From the NCBI GenBank assembly GCA_964503315.1, contig CAZCZL010000006.1:173317-237316 (forward strand): a stretch of 64,000 nucleotides of DNA, written 5' to 3'. A model generated the notes under the pieces. That model was given only the letters and a program-made list of their open reading frames with translations, had not been told where the DNA came from and made no database searches. This document shows, one piece after another, positions 24,730 through 33,733 of the stretch (its first letter is position 1; every line of letters begins with the position of its first letter). The translations under genes and the position numbers were made by a program. The stretch is from FEB-12 sp964503315. GTDB taxonomy: Bacteria; Zixibacteria; MSB-5A5; GN15; FEB-12.

Positions 24730-25569
24730 ATGATCAGGTCATTTCGCAAAGTCCTGCTTTTCTTCCTCGCGATCGTTCCGGTTTCCAGTCTGTTGGCTCA
24801 GGAGAAACCAGTTCTACTCCTGTACGCCTTCGCCGAAGAAGGGAAAACCGTCGCCGCGTCCATGACCATCACGGACCGTGACACTGTCCTCGGGCGCGAG
24901 GTTCAGCTCGGCACCGTCTCCGGCCAGACCGTCATTCTCGCAGAAACCGGTGTTGGCATGACCAATGCCGCCATGACTACACAGGCGCTTATCGACCGCT
25001 ACTCCCCCCGCTGCCTTCTCCTGACCGGCATCGCCGGTGGAATCGACACGTCGGTGCATGTTGGTGACATAACCGCCGCTTCTATCTGGATCGAACACGA
25101 TTACGGCTACCTCGGCGGAAAAGGATTCGAGCCGGAAAGCCTGAAGATATTCGACGCCGCCCTCGGCAAACTGGTCAGGGCGCGGGAGATCTATGCGGAT
25201 GGTTCGCTACTCGCGATCGCGCAAAAGATCCCCGTTGACTCCCTCGATTTAAGCCCGATCAACGGTCGCACGCCACAATTGACCATTGGCGGCGTTGGCG
25301 TGAGTGGGAATCAGTTCATCGACAATAAAGAACACCGCGCCTGGTTGAGCGCGGAATTCGGGGCATTAGTTACGGATATGGAATCGGCGGCGGTAGCTCA
25401 AGTTTGTACTGTCAATGGTCTGCCGTTTCTGATATTCCGTTCAGCCTCCGACCTGGCCGGCGGGTCTGGCTCTTCGACTGCAGACACGGAGATCAAAGAG
25501 TTCTTCACCGTGGCAGCGAAAAACTCCGCCACGGTGTTGCTGGCATTCCTCAATCATCTGAACGAGTAG
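24730..25569 (+). CDS. Exported MTA/SAH-nucleosidase-like protein (PNP/UDP family)
   Basis: The 279-residue product begins with a signal peptide (MIRSFRKVLLFFLAIVPVSSLLA|QEK) and continues as a complete PNP/UDP-phosphorylase domain. Motifs include AFAEEGK near the N terminus (base-recognition Glu), LLTGIAGGID (98-106), DMESAAVAQVC (Met217 and Glu218, ribose binding) and catalytic Asp241 in RSASDLAGG. These resemble MTA/SAH nucleosidase (Pfs/MtnN), which is normally cytoplasmic, so export is the notable point. GGAG lies 5 nt before ATG 24730, which is preferred over a start 18 nt upstream. Nucleoside scavenging is possible; the true substrate is unknown. Confidence 0.85.
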   Translation: MIRSFRKVLLFFLAIVPVSSLLAQEKPVLLLYAFAEEGKTVAASMTITDRDTVLGREVQLGTVSGQTVILAETGVGMTNAAMTTQALIDRYSPRCLLLTGIAGGIDTSVHVGDITAASIWIEHDYGYLGGKGFEPESLKIFDAALGKLVRAREIYADGSLLAIAQKIPVDSLDLSPINGRTPQLTIGGVGVSGNQFIDNKEHRAWLSAEFGALVTDMESAAVAQVCTVNGLPFLIFRSASDLAGGSGSSTADTEIKEFFTVAAKNSATVLLAFLNHLNE

Positions 25570-25571
25570 CC

Positions 25572-26060
25572 TCATTTTTTCGGGTCAGGCTGCTGGGGAG
25601 TCGCTCCCTTGTCGGAAAGCACAAAGTTAACGCTATAGGTCACCCAGACCGCGACCGGCTTCCCTTTCGCCACCGCGGGCTTGAACCTGTTCTGGAGTGC
25701 GGCGTCCAATGCGGATCTCTGAAATGGTTCAGGCACACCTTCGGACTTCAAGGTCATCGCCTTGAGGACGTTGCCGGAACTGCCGACCAACGCCTTGATC
25801 CATACTACAGCTTCAGTCCCTTTCTCCTTCTCTGCTTTGGGGTAAACGGGACTGACCTGTGTCAACATCTCCGGCATCGATTCAACAGCGATGAAACTGT
25901 CGGCTTGCATAGCGACTTCTGCGGAATCTATTGCCGACAGCAGTTTTGCTTCGGCCGACAGCCCTGTCCCCGGTCCCGCCAACGCTACACCGGCTGTCAA
26001 TATCAGACCGAGGCCAACTGCTAACGCGTTCCAGTTCATGCTACCACATCCCTTGTTCAT
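25572..26060 (-). CDS. Secreted TonB C-terminal domain protein
   Basis: The 162-residue product has a signal peptide or single N-terminal membrane helix (LAVGLGLILTAGVALA, cleavage near ALA|GPG) and a TonB C-terminal domain: VSPVYPKAEKEKGTEAVVWIKALVGSSGNVL, RSALDAALQNRFKPA and GKPVAVWVTYSVNFVL. There is no long Pro-rich spanning linker, so it may not be a classic energy transducer. AAAGGAG lies 9 nt before ATG 26060; the upstream in-frame ATG would leave no spacing. It is the third gene after an ECF sigma factor and its anti-sigma factor, and its 3' end is 2 bp from the convergent nucleosidase-like gene. Confidence 0.85.
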   Translation of the reverse strand: MNKGCGSMNWNALAVGLGLILTAGVALAGPGTGLSAEAKLLSAIDSAEVAMQADSFIAVESMPEMLTQVSPVYPKAEKEKGTEAVVWIKALVGSSGNVLKAMTLKSEGVPEPFQRSALDAALQNRFKPAVAKGKPVAVWVTYSVNFVLSDKGATPQQPDPKK

Positions 26061-26076
26061 ACAAAACATCTCCTTT

Positions 26077-26541
26077 CTATCTTTCAATTGATCCATTGGC
26101 TGGGGTTACTTGATTAGACCCGACTACTTCGACAGCGGGCAAGAGGTAGAGATACTCCACCCGCCCGGCATCGACCAGATTTCCGGTGACCGCCTGCTGC
26201 GGTTCCGGCTGTCGATCACTCAGCAAAGCGAACGCGGTCAGCGCCGCGAGACAGAGCACCGCGGCGGCGGCCACGGGCAGCGGGATATTGACCCGACTTC
26301 GCCAGACACTCTTCTTCTTCGGACCCGATTCCGCCCCTCCGCCCAAAACTCTATCGTCCAGACTCGCGGGTAACGAGACTTTCTCTTCGCGGATCGTGCT
26401 GCGTATCTGCGCGTATCTACTCAGATAAGCCTGGCAGTCACGGCAGTGAGCAAGGTGCTGAAAAACAACTTCCCCTTCTGTATCCGGGAGTTCCCCATCC
26501 AGCAGCAGATTCAGCTTCGTCGCCATCTCAGCGCAGCTCAT
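26077..26541 (-). CDS. Zinc-finger anti-sigma factor
   Basis: The 154-residue protein has an N-terminal anti-sigma zinc-finger (zf-HC2) with the Hx3CxxC motif (His29, Cys33, Cys36, in HLAHCRDC) and one membrane helix at about residues 88-107 (IPLPVAAAAVLCLAALTAFALL), followed by a short periplasmic tail. It should hold the ECF sigma factor encoded just upstream at the membrane. The genes overlap by 14 bp, the usual arrangement for such pairs. Confidence 0.9.
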   Translation of the reverse strand: MSCAEMATKLNLLLDGELPDTEGEVVFQHLAHCRDCQAYLSRYAQIRSTIREEKVSLPASLDDRVLGGGAESGPKKKSVWRSRVNIPLPVAAAAVLCLAALTAFALLSDRQPEPQQAVTGNLVDAGRVEYLYLLPAVEVVGSNQVTPANGSIER

Positions 26542-27082
26542 ATCTATCCTCGATCCTTCGGGCGGTTCTCACAAGTTCGCACAGCTTTTTGCGTGCGGTA
26601 TGCAATCTGAATTTGACCGTGCTTTCATTCACCTGAAGCACCTCGGCGATCTCTTTGTATGACATATCCTCGTATTCTCTCAAGACGATCATTTCCCGCA
26701 TCTCAGGTGAAAGTCGCTCCAACGCGCGCGAGATCAGGCGGGCGGACACACGCTCGCCCGCAGTATCTTCGACCAAGTGTGGTTCTAGGTTGTCGGAGTC
26801 AGCGGACACGTATCGGGCTCTCTCAGCCAAAACCCGATGACACCGGTGACTGGCAATCGTGAGCAGCCAGCCGCACAGTTTCTCCGGTTGACGAATCGAG
26901 CGGTGCTGTTCAAGGAGCGTGACGAAGACATGCTGAACCACATCCTGCGCGACATCGGCGTTATTGAGCATGCGAAGACTATAGCTGTAGAGCCGTCGCT
27001 TGTGACGGTGATATATCTCTTCAAACGCCCGACGGTCCCCCGAACTCAGCGCCGCAAGAAGTTCACTGTCTGTCCGCTCCAC
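26528..27082 (-). CDS. ECF-family RNA polymerase sigma factor
   Basis: The 184-residue protein has sigma region 2 (AFEEIYHRHKRRLYSYSLRM...DVAQDVVQHVFVTLLEQ) and region 4 with its helix-turn-helix (SPEMREMIVLREYEDMSYKEIAEVLQVNESTVKFRL). Region 3 is absent, as expected for ECF factors. The start is GTG with GGAGG 3 nt upstream. The partner anti-sigma factor follows directly and a TonB-C protein completes the unit. The stimulus is unknown. Confidence 0.94.
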   Translation of the reverse strand: MERTDSELLAALSSGDRRAFEEIYHRHKRRLYSYSLRMLNNADVAQDVVQHVFVTLLEQHRSIRQPEKLCGWLLTIASHRCHRVLAERARYVSADSDNLEPHLVEDTAGERVSARLISRALERLSPEMREMIVLREYEDMSYKEIAEVLQVNESTVKFRLHTARKKLCELVRTARRIEDRYELR

Positions 27083-27235
27083 ATTCCTCCAGTTGCCACT
27101 GTGGCTCCTGAAATATAGAGCGTCAAGGCCATGGAAATGTTAGAAAGAAAATTGAGAACCGAGGGACAAAAGGGAAACCATACAAGGAAAGTCTCCCTTG
27201 CGGAGGATGGAGATAAACATCAGGGCCTGAGTTTG

Positions 27236-27853
27236 CTACCGCATGATCACCGTGCGGGTCGAGTCGAACATCAAAAGCTCATCCGCATTGTAGCGTCCGA
27301 ACAGCTCGTGAAATCCCATATCCCCCTTGTCAGCAAAGGAGATGCGGTAGATAGCACGTATCGTCGCCCCTTCAAGCCGCTTGTTCTGCGGCCAGTAGAA
27401 CTTCTTCGGCTTCAGCGAACTGCTGACCACCTGAACCCGCATATCGTCGAATGGCGATTGCAACGTATCCAATACGGAATCGGGATAGTACTCCACTGTA
27501 TCGTTCGGATTCCTTCGCGCGCAGAGGCTGTCGAGATAAAACTCGATCCGGGTAGTATCGTCGGAAATGATGACTGTCATATCATACACGCAAAAAGGAT
27601 TGATGGCGCCTGACAGCATCGCCATTGTCGGGTCGACTACCAGTCCACGGTTCATGATCTCATGGGAGACCGCCCAAGCCGACACTTGTAATGCCACTGG
27701 CACTCGTTTGAGCGCCTCTGGATAGACCATCATAGAATCGCGTTTGAAGACCGGGCCCGGCTTGTCACGGGCGACCGTGGATTCCGAGGATACAATCAGG
27801 GCCAGAGAGGCTAATAGCAGCAGTTTCATGTACAGCGGTCGCTTGGTCGACAT
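27236..27853 (-). CDS. Secreted protein of unknown function
   Basis: The 205-residue product has a signal peptide (hydrophobic LLLLASLALIVSS, cleavage near TVA|RDK) and a mixed alpha/beta mature part with no motif I recognise. YPEALKRVPVALQVSAWAV faintly recalls the start of a TonB-C-like or secretin-type domain, and the C-terminal half (VQVVSSSLKPKKFYWPQ, IRAIYRISF) is strand-rich, but I assign no function. AAAGGA lies about 9 nt before the ATG. It follows the slipin gene with a hairpin between them. Confidence 0.7.
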   Translation of the reverse strand: MSTKRPLYMKLLLLASLALIVSSESTVARDKPGPVFKRDSMMVYPEALKRVPVALQVSAWAVSHEIMNRGLVVDPTMAMLSGAINPFCVYDMTVIISDDTTRIEFYLDSLCARRNPNDTVEYYPDSVLDTLQSPFDDMRVQVVSSSLKPKKFYWPQNKRLEGATIRAIYRISFADKGDMGFHELFGRYNADELLMFDSTRTVIMR

Positions 27854-27876
27854 TATTCATTCCTTTAGCTAGTCAA

Positions 27877-27911
27877 ACGGCGAGAGACATCTGTTATACA
27901 TCCCTCGCCGT
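27877..27911 (-). terminator. Hairpin after the slipin gene
   Basis: ACGGCGAG and CTCGCCGT form a perfect 8-bp stem with a 19-nt loop, 21 nt after the slipin stop, followed on the minus strand by TTTG. It may be a partial terminator or attenuator before the downstream secreted-protein gene. Confidence 0.4.
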
Positions 27912-27932
27912 AAAATCTCCCGTGCCCACATC

Positions 27933-28715
27933 CTATTTCTTCGGCGTGTTTGCCTCAAGATAATCCTTAAATGCTCCCAACAAGTCTATCGGGACCGGGA
28001 ATATCAGCGTACTGTTCTTCTCCGCCGATACCTCGACCAGCGTCTGCAGGTAACGCAACTGCATCGCATTCGGCGCGGTTGACATGACATTGGCGGCATC
28101 CGCCAGCTTCTGCGAAGCCTGGAATTCACCTTCGGCGTGGATGACTTTCGAACGACGCTCGCGCTCTGCTTCGGCCTGACGAGCCATCGCACGGGTCATT
28201 TCCGGCGCCAGGTCAACATTTTTGACCTCCACCACGGAAACCTTGACGCCCCACGGCTCAGTCTGTCCGTCGATGATCTTCTGCAGTTCCACGTTGATCT
28301 TCTCACGATTGGCCAGCAGGTCATCCAGTTCGACCTGGCCAAGTACCGAGCGCAATGTCGTCTGGGCGATCTGATTGGTCGCCTCAAAGAAATTTGCCAC
28401 CGAGACGACCGCCTTGTTCGGGTCCACCACCTGGAAATAAAGCACCGCGTTAACTTTGATAGAGACGTTGTCGCGTGTGATGACATCCTGCGGCGGAACA
28501 TCGTAGGTGATCGTTCGCAGATCGATGCGCATCATCTTATCGATGATCGGAATCAGGATGATCAACCCCGGCCCCTTCGCGCCGATAAGGCGCCCAAGTC
28601 GAAAGATGACACCGCGTTCATACTCGCGAAGGATCTTCAGCATGTTGAACAGGAGCATCAAGACGAAAAAGATGACTATCGCCACCGGCAGAAAACTCAG
28701 ATTCGGACCTTCCAT
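27933..28715 (-). CDS. Slipin (SPFH/band 7 membrane protein)
   Basis: The 260-residue protein has one N-terminal membrane helix (about 8-27) and a band 7 domain: LREYERGVIFRLGRLIGAKGPGLIILIPIIDKMMRIDLRT, ITRDNVSIKVNAVLYFQVVDP and QTTLRSVLGQVELDDLL. A coiled-coil follows (about 185-215, RQAEAERERRSKVIHAEGE). Such proteins form oligomeric membrane scaffolds. The NfeD-type protease gene 14 nt upstream is the classic partner, as in the archaeal stomatin/STOPP pair. Confidence 0.93.
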   Translation of the reverse strand: MEGPNLSFLPVAIVIFFVLMLLFNMLKILREYERGVIFRLGRLIGAKGPGLIILIPIIDKMMRIDLRTITYDVPPQDVITRDNVSIKVNAVLYFQVVDPNKAVVSVANFFEATNQIAQTTLRSVLGQVELDDLLANREKINVELQKIIDGQTEPWGVKVSVVEVKNVDLAPEMTRAMARQAEAERERRSKVIHAEGEFQASQKLADAANVMSTAPNAMQLRYLQTLVEVSAEKNSTLIFPVPIDLLGAFKDYLEANTPKK

Positions 28716-28729
28716 CTCTCTATCCTCCG

Positions 28730-30157
28730 TTATGAATGAAGCTTGCGAACTTTCAGGGTCAGGCTGTCGACTTCGACAACTTCCACATTCTCACCCACCG
28801 ATAAAGATTCATCGGAGGTGACCTTCCACAGCGCCCCTTCGATGTACACAAAACCCTCGCTGTGCATCGTCCCCCGCCGACCGATCATGGCGGATTGCCC
28901 TATGAATGGCTTCCGCATCCTCGCTTTGTACACCAGGTAGAACATGATGACCAACGTGGTGCCTATAAGCAACGATACGGTGGTCAGAATCGTCTTGGAA
29001 ACCCTCAGATTTGGGTCAACCGTATCAACCAGCATCAGCCCCCCCAGGAACAGCGCGATGACTCCCCCGACTGTCAGCAATCCATGACTGACCACTTTTA
29101 TCTCCGCAATGAACAAGATGATCGCGAGGAGAATCAGCGCGGCACCCGCCCAGTTGATCGGCAATGTCTGGAAAGAATAGAAGGCGAGGATCAACGCGAT
29201 AGCACCGATCACGCCGGGGAGTATCGAACCGGGGTTGTACAGCTCCAGCACAATGCCGAGCCCACCGATCGAGAACAGTATGAACGCGATATCCGGCTGA
29301 GTCAGCAGCTCCAGCAGCTTATAGGCGAACGATATTTTCACCGACTCCGTGCGGGCATTGGTGAGATTCATGACCACTTTGCCGGACGGCAATTCTGTCT
29401 CCCGTCCGTTTATCTGGCTCAGCAGATCCTCGTAGTTTTCGGCGCGAATATCGATGACATTTGAATCCAGCGCTTCTCTGTCAGTTATGGATACCGACTG
29501 GCGCACCGCTTGCTCGGCCCAAGTGACATTACGTCCCCGCTTGTCGGCGAATGCCTTTATCTGCGCGGCGGCATCGTTGGTGATCTTTTCATTCATGACC
29601 GAATCGATCTCCTGCCCACCGCCGGCAACCGGGTGTGCCGCGCCGATGTTGGTCGATGGCGCCATCGCGGCGAAATGCGCCGCATATGTCATATAGACTC
29701 CGGCTGAGCCGGCCCTTGCTCCCGATGGCGCGATATAGATACAGATCGGCACCGGGCTATTGAGAAAACGCTTGGTTATCGACCAGGTCGGCTTGGTGAA
29801 CCCGCCCGGCGTATCCAGATAGATCACCAGAAGCGCGGCACGCTCTTCTTCCGCCCGCTCGATCGCATCCTCGATCCGGTTGTCGGTCACCGCGCCGATC
29901 GTCCCCTCGATATCGAGCCGGATCACTAACGGTTTATCCCCTGTGCGCAGTAACGAGTCAATATCTGGCCTGACCTGCTTGGAGCTGTCGCCCGGTTTGC
30001 GGACCGCCGAATCTACCTGCGCCAGGACCGATTCAATAGGCTGGTAATAGCCGGACTGTGCCAACGCAGGTTCGGCCACGATCAGTTTGATTGTGAACGA
30101 AATGATCGGACTGACGAGTAGGAATCCGAAGAGAATCAGGAGAAGCTTCTTTTTCAT
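28730..30157 (-). CDS. NfeD-family membrane-bound serine protease
   Basis: The 475-residue product has a signal peptide (cleavage near PALA|QSG), a ClpP-like protease domain at about 80-240 (YLDTPGG, and SGARAGSAGVYMTYAAH with the candidate nucleophile Ser), four to five membrane helices (about 270-400) and a C-terminal NfeD OB-fold (IGRRGTMHSEGFVYIEGALWKVTSDESLSVGENVEVVEVDSL). It is the long NfeD form that cleaves the partner slipin in archaea. GGAAAGG is well placed before ATG 30157, so the upstream in-frame start is rejected. Confidence 0.92.
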   Translation of the reverse strand: MKKKLLLILFGFLLVSPIISFTIKLIVAEPALAQSGYYQPIESVLAQVDSAVRKPGDSSKQVRPDIDSLLRTGDKPLVIRLDIEGTIGAVTDNRIEDAIERAEEERAALLVIYLDTPGGFTKPTWSITKRFLNSPVPICIYIAPSGARAGSAGVYMTYAAHFAAMAPSTNIGAAHPVAGGGQEIDSVMNEKITNDAAAQIKAFADKRGRNVTWAEQAVRQSVSITDREALDSNVIDIRAENYEDLLSQINGRETELPSGKVVMNLTNARTESVKISFAYKLLELLTQPDIAFILFSIGGLGIVLELYNPGSILPGVIGAIALILAFYSFQTLPINWAGAALILLAIILFIAEIKVVSHGLLTVGGVIALFLGGLMLVDTVDPNLRVSKTILTTVSLLIGTTLVIMFYLVYKARMRKPFIGQSAMIGRRGTMHSEGFVYIEGALWKVTSDESLSVGENVEVVEVDSLTLKVRKLHS

Positions 30158-30182
30158 AGGTCGACCTTTCCCCGATAATAAC

Positions 30183-30212
30183 AATATCACCCCCCCGTCC
30201 CCGGTGTGTCAA
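30183..30212 (-). promoter_or_regulatory. Promoter of the NfeD-slipin operon
   Basis: TTGACA (30207-30212) is separated by 18 bp, including a run of seven G, from GATATT (30183-30188) on the minus strand. The leader would be about 20 nt and contains GGAAAGG and the palindrome AGGTCGACCT next to the ATG. Confidence 0.5.
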
Positions 30213-30261
30213 TCTAAATACCTGTAATTGAACCGATTATTCAATCACTTCCGAGGTCGAC

Positions 30262-31851
30262 TTATCGCCATTCCTGACCCGATTTTGAGTAAACCTGCCG
30301 CCCGTTCAGGACTGTCGCCCTGACTTCCAGGTTATACAGTTTGGAAGCGGCAATTCGCGTGGGATCGTCCGCCAATATGACAAAGTCCGCCGGATAGCCT
30401 GGAAGCAGGTATCCACGCTCATGCTCCTGTCCACACGCAATGGCCGGGCCAACCGTAAACCTATAGAGTGCTTCAGCCGCGGTGATCTTCTGTTCAGGAT
30501 ACAGTCTAACGTTGGATCCCTGGCGTGCCCGCCGGACTGCTGCCGCTATCCCGGCGAGCGGATCAAGCGGTTCGATAGGCGCATCCGATCCAAACGCGAG
30601 GTCAATTCCCTTGTCTATCAGCGTCCGGAAGATGTACGCGTCCTTCCCCCGCTCTCCCCAGTACTTGCGGACTATGCCAATGTCCGAAGGACAGTGCGAT
30701 GGTTGCATTGAGGCGACAACGCGAAGTCTCTTCACTCGTGCGATATCTGACCGTTTTACCAACTGAAGATGCTCAATCCGGTTTCTCGCGCCGAAGTCCG
30801 GAAGTGGAACCGCTTCAAATGCATCGAGCACATTGGACACCGCCTTATCGCCGATTGCATGGATAGCAGCCGGCAGATTTATCCGGCGAGCTTCGCGAAT
30901 CAGACGGATCATCTCTCTGGTCGATGTCACTTCTATTCCAAAATTGTCTTTTGAACCAATATACTTCTTGAAACAGAGAGCCGTCTGACTTCCCAACGCG
31001 CCATCCGCAAAGATCTTGACTCCGGCAATCCGAAAGAATGGTGTCCCGAGCCCGTAATAGACCTTGTTCTTGAGCAATTGCGGAAGAAGCGCCGCGCCCG
31101 GATAGTAATTCACCCGGAGTCCCATTTTGCCGGAAGCCGCAAGCTCCATGTAGTACTGGTATCCATCGGGGCCATCGAACGAATGTACTCCGGTCACTCC
31201 TTTGCGATACGCGTATTCCAGGGCCTGCTTGTATCGACGGTCCACTTCCTTTCGCGAAGGTTGCCCGATCTTTTGCCACACCGGATCATAGGCATTCTTC
31301 TCTCTCAAAATCCCACTCGGGGTTCCGTCAGATAGCCGTTCGATCGTACCCCCCTCGGGATCGCGTGTAGATTTCTTGATTCCCGCGATCTCGAGTGCCC
31401 GGCTATTGACCCATGCGGAATGCATATCCTTGGAGAAAATGAACGCCGGCCGACCACCGGTCACCGCGTCAAGCATCTCTCTATCCGGCTCCACTCTCTT
31501 TATGAATCGGTCAGGCGAATAACCGTCGCCGACAATCCACTCATCCTTCGGCTGCTTGGACGAGAACTCCTTGATGCGCGCCAGACACTTCTCAATTGTC
31601 GGCAGGCCGTCCAACTGCACGCGCCCAAGCGACAGCGCGAAATAGTAGAAATGAGTATGCGCGTCGACCAGACCGGGAACGATAGTGGCGCCTTTCAGGT
31701 CGACCATTGAGTACCCTTTGAGATCGGGGTCCTTTTCCAGCGCATTTCCAACCGCGACAATTCGATCATTGGCGATCGCCATCGAATTGACTACCTGATA
31801 ATCGGCTTGGATATGAACCCGGCCGTTATAGAACAAAGTCTTCATGGTCAA
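30262..31851 (-). CDS. YtcJ-like metal-dependent amidohydrolase
   Basis: The 529-residue protein belongs to the Amidohydro_3/YtcJ group. It has a beta-sandwich half (VNSMAIANDRIVAVGN), the HxH metal motif in VPGLVDAHTHFYYFA, the His in AIHAIGDKAVSNVLDAF, RIEHLQLVKRSDI, and the C-terminal Asp in LAFGSDAPIEPLDPLAG. The substrate is unknown; family members hydrolyse formamides or cyclic amides. TTG 31851 has AAGGGAG 6 nt upstream, whereas ATG 31845 is 12 nt away, so either may be used. It overlaps selB by about 20-26 bp. Confidence 0.92.
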   Translation of the reverse strand: MTMKTLFYNGRVHIQADYQVVNSMAIANDRIVAVGNALEKDPDLKGYSMVDLKGATIVPGLVDAHTHFYYFALSLGRVQLDGLPTIEKCLARIKEFSSKQPKDEWIVGDGYSPDRFIKRVEPDREMLDAVTGGRPAFIFSKDMHSAWVNSRALEIAGIKKSTRDPEGGTIERLSDGTPSGILREKNAYDPVWQKIGQPSRKEVDRRYKQALEYAYRKGVTGVHSFDGPDGYQYYMELAASGKMGLRVNYYPGAALLPQLLKNKVYYGLGTPFFRIAGVKIFADGALGSQTALCFKKYIGSKDNFGIEVTSTREMIRLIREARRINLPAAIHAIGDKAVSNVLDAFEAVPLPDFGARNRIEHLQLVKRSDIARVKRLRVVASMQPSHCPSDIGIVRKYWGERGKDAYIFRTLIDKGIDLAFGSDAPIEPLDPLAGIAAAVRRARQGSNVRLYPEQKITAAEALYRFTVGPAIACGQEHERGYLLPGYPADFVILADDPTRIAASKLYNLEVRATVLNGRQVYSKSGQEWR

Positions 31852-33730
31852 AGCGTGCTCCCTTGATGCGCAGGTCCCCCTGCCGTTCCGTTAGTTTCAG
31901 GCGGTCTGATTCTTCGAGTATCGGGATCGCGTATCTGCGGCTGAAACCGAATCGTTCGCGTAGTTCAGTCACCGCGAAACTCCCCATAGTATTGAGCCTC
32001 TCCCGTATGTAATACACTACCTCGCGCCAGACCTCTTCCAAAAGCAGAAACTCGGCCCCACACTTGTGTGCTTCGCGCGATTCGATGATGTAGCGGATCG
32101 CTTCCTGGTAATGCTTCCCCTGCGAAGCGAAAGACTGCAACGGCGGCGGGGCATACTTGTCGGCGCGAAGAGCGGCCATGATCTTGTCATGAGCGTCCTT
32201 GTAGACGCCTTTTAAGGTCATGCCGCGACCGGAAAGATCAAAGAAATCGCCGGTTCGCGTGACCTCGCCATTGGCGATCAAGTAATCAAGCAGCAACGCC
32301 ACGGTCTCCTGACCACGATTCATCCTCTCAGTCAACTGCGACAGAGTAATGCCTTTAAGATGAGGCTGTTCTTTAAGGAATACCGTAACCGCTTCTTTCA
32401 GGTGGCCGACTTCCAATTTCAGGTGCTCGACCTGATACCACAGCTTTTCGAAACGCGCGACCTTCCCTTCACCCGCAAGGGCTACCAATTGACGCGAAGC
32501 TTCCGCTTCAGAGATGTCCGCCTCGCGGAGGAATGTTTCCGCCGACACAAGCCCTCGCTTGATCAGCTCCGAATTCACCAGATCCGTCAATGCACCGCTT
32601 GCCCGCACTCGCAGATAACTTAACGAGTCCAGTTCCTTGCGGCGTGGAAATGTCGCCAGATGATCCAGCACTACTCCACCGCCAAGCGTGACCATTGGAG
32701 TTGGCAGGCGCAGGATACATCGGTCGAAAACCAGCGAATAAACCGGGTCATCCGGTCGGAAAAACGCCAGACCAGATCGTCCAGTCCCTATCTCTGCCTG
32801 ATCGAACATCCGTATTTCACCCTCGGCCTCGGTGGTACCAACAATCAGGAGCACACGCCGTCGATCATCGAGTGGGACGGGCGCGTTCGGCAACATCTGA
32901 ATCGAGAGTGCCAGCACCGGATGCTCCCGGAAAAAACTCAGGTCTGTTCGATCGGAGATCACTCCTCCGCGTACCAGTTCTGTTCTATCGACTCCGGTCA
33001 CGGCTATCGCAGTGCGGCTCCCCGGCGCCACAGAGTTGACTTCCTCATTATGTGATTGCAGCGACCTTATCTTACCGGTCTTGGTAGTTGGCCATACGGA
33101 CACAGCCTGTCCGACGGACAGCGTTCCCCCGCGCAAGGTGCCGGTCACCACCCCGCCTATCCCCTGACGCACAAACGTCCGGTCGATATACAGCCGCGCT
33201 TTACCGATATCCTTCCGAGCCGCAATTGTGCCGGGCAGAGTGTCGAGATGTTGCTTCAACTCTTCAAATCCCACACCAGTTGTGGCTGAGAGCCTGAAGA
33301 TCGGAGCATCCTCCATAAACGATCCGGCCAGCCGCGACCGGAGCTCCTTCTCCAGCAACTGCAGCCAGTCAGGCTCGACCAGGTCACATTTGTTGAGCGC
33401 GATCATCCCCTGTTTCACGCCCAACAGCTTGACTATCTGAAAGTGCTCTTCGCTCTGCGGCATCCAGCCATCATCGGCGGCTACCACCAGCATCACCGCA
33501 TCGATCCCGCCGGCCCCCGCGATCATATTCTTGACAAATCGCTCATGCCCGGGAACATCGACGAACGCGATGGTCTCATGTTGGGGAGTTTCATAGAACG
33601 CGAATCCAAGATCGATAGTCATCCCCCGCGCCTGTTCTTCGGGGAGCCTGTCTGGGTCAGTGCCGGTGAGGCGTTTGACGATCGACGATTTGCCGTGATC
33701 GATATGACCTGCTGTGCCGATCACCAGCAT
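31826..33730 (-). CDS. selB: Selenocysteine-specific elongation factor SelB
   Basis: GTPase that delivers Sec-tRNA(Sec) to UGA codons marked by a SECIS element. The 634-residue protein has G1 AGHIDHGKS (7-15), G3 DVPGHERF, G4 NKCD, the EF-Tu-like domains 2 and 3, a SelB-specific fourth domain and C-terminal winged helices (about 380-630) that bind SECIS RNA. It lies 3 nt after selA. The tRNA-Sec gene is about 12.5 kb away on the opposite strand. Confidence 0.97.
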   Translation of the reverse strand: MLVIGTAGHIDHGKSSIVKRLTGTDPDRLPEEQARGMTIDLGFAFYETPQHETIAFVDVPGHERFVKNMIAGAGGIDAVMLVVAADDGWMPQSEEHFQIVKLLGVKQGMIALNKCDLVEPDWLQLLEKELRSRLAGSFMEDAPIFRLSATTGVGFEELKQHLDTLPGTIAARKDIGKARLYIDRTFVRQGIGGVVTGTLRGGTLSVGQAVSVWPTTKTGKIRSLQSHNEEVNSVAPGSRTAIAVTGVDRTELVRGGVISDRTDLSFFREHPVLALSIQMLPNAPVPLDDRRRVLLIVGTTEAEGEIRMFDQAEIGTGRSGLAFFRPDDPVYSLVFDRCILRLPTPMVTLGGGVVLDHLATFPRRKELDSLSYLRVRASGALTDLVNSELIKRGLVSAETFLREADISEAEASRQLVALAGEGKVARFEKLWYQVEHLKLEVGHLKEAVTVFLKEQPHLKGITLSQLTERMNRGQETVALLLDYLIANGEVTRTGDFFDLSGRGMTLKGVYKDAHDKIMAALRADKYAPPPLQSFASQGKHYQEAIRYIIESREAHKCGAEFLLLEEVWREVVYYIRERLNTMGSFAVTELRERFGFSRRYAIPILEESDRLKLTERQGDLRIKGARFDHEDFVL

Positions 33731-33733
33731 CGG

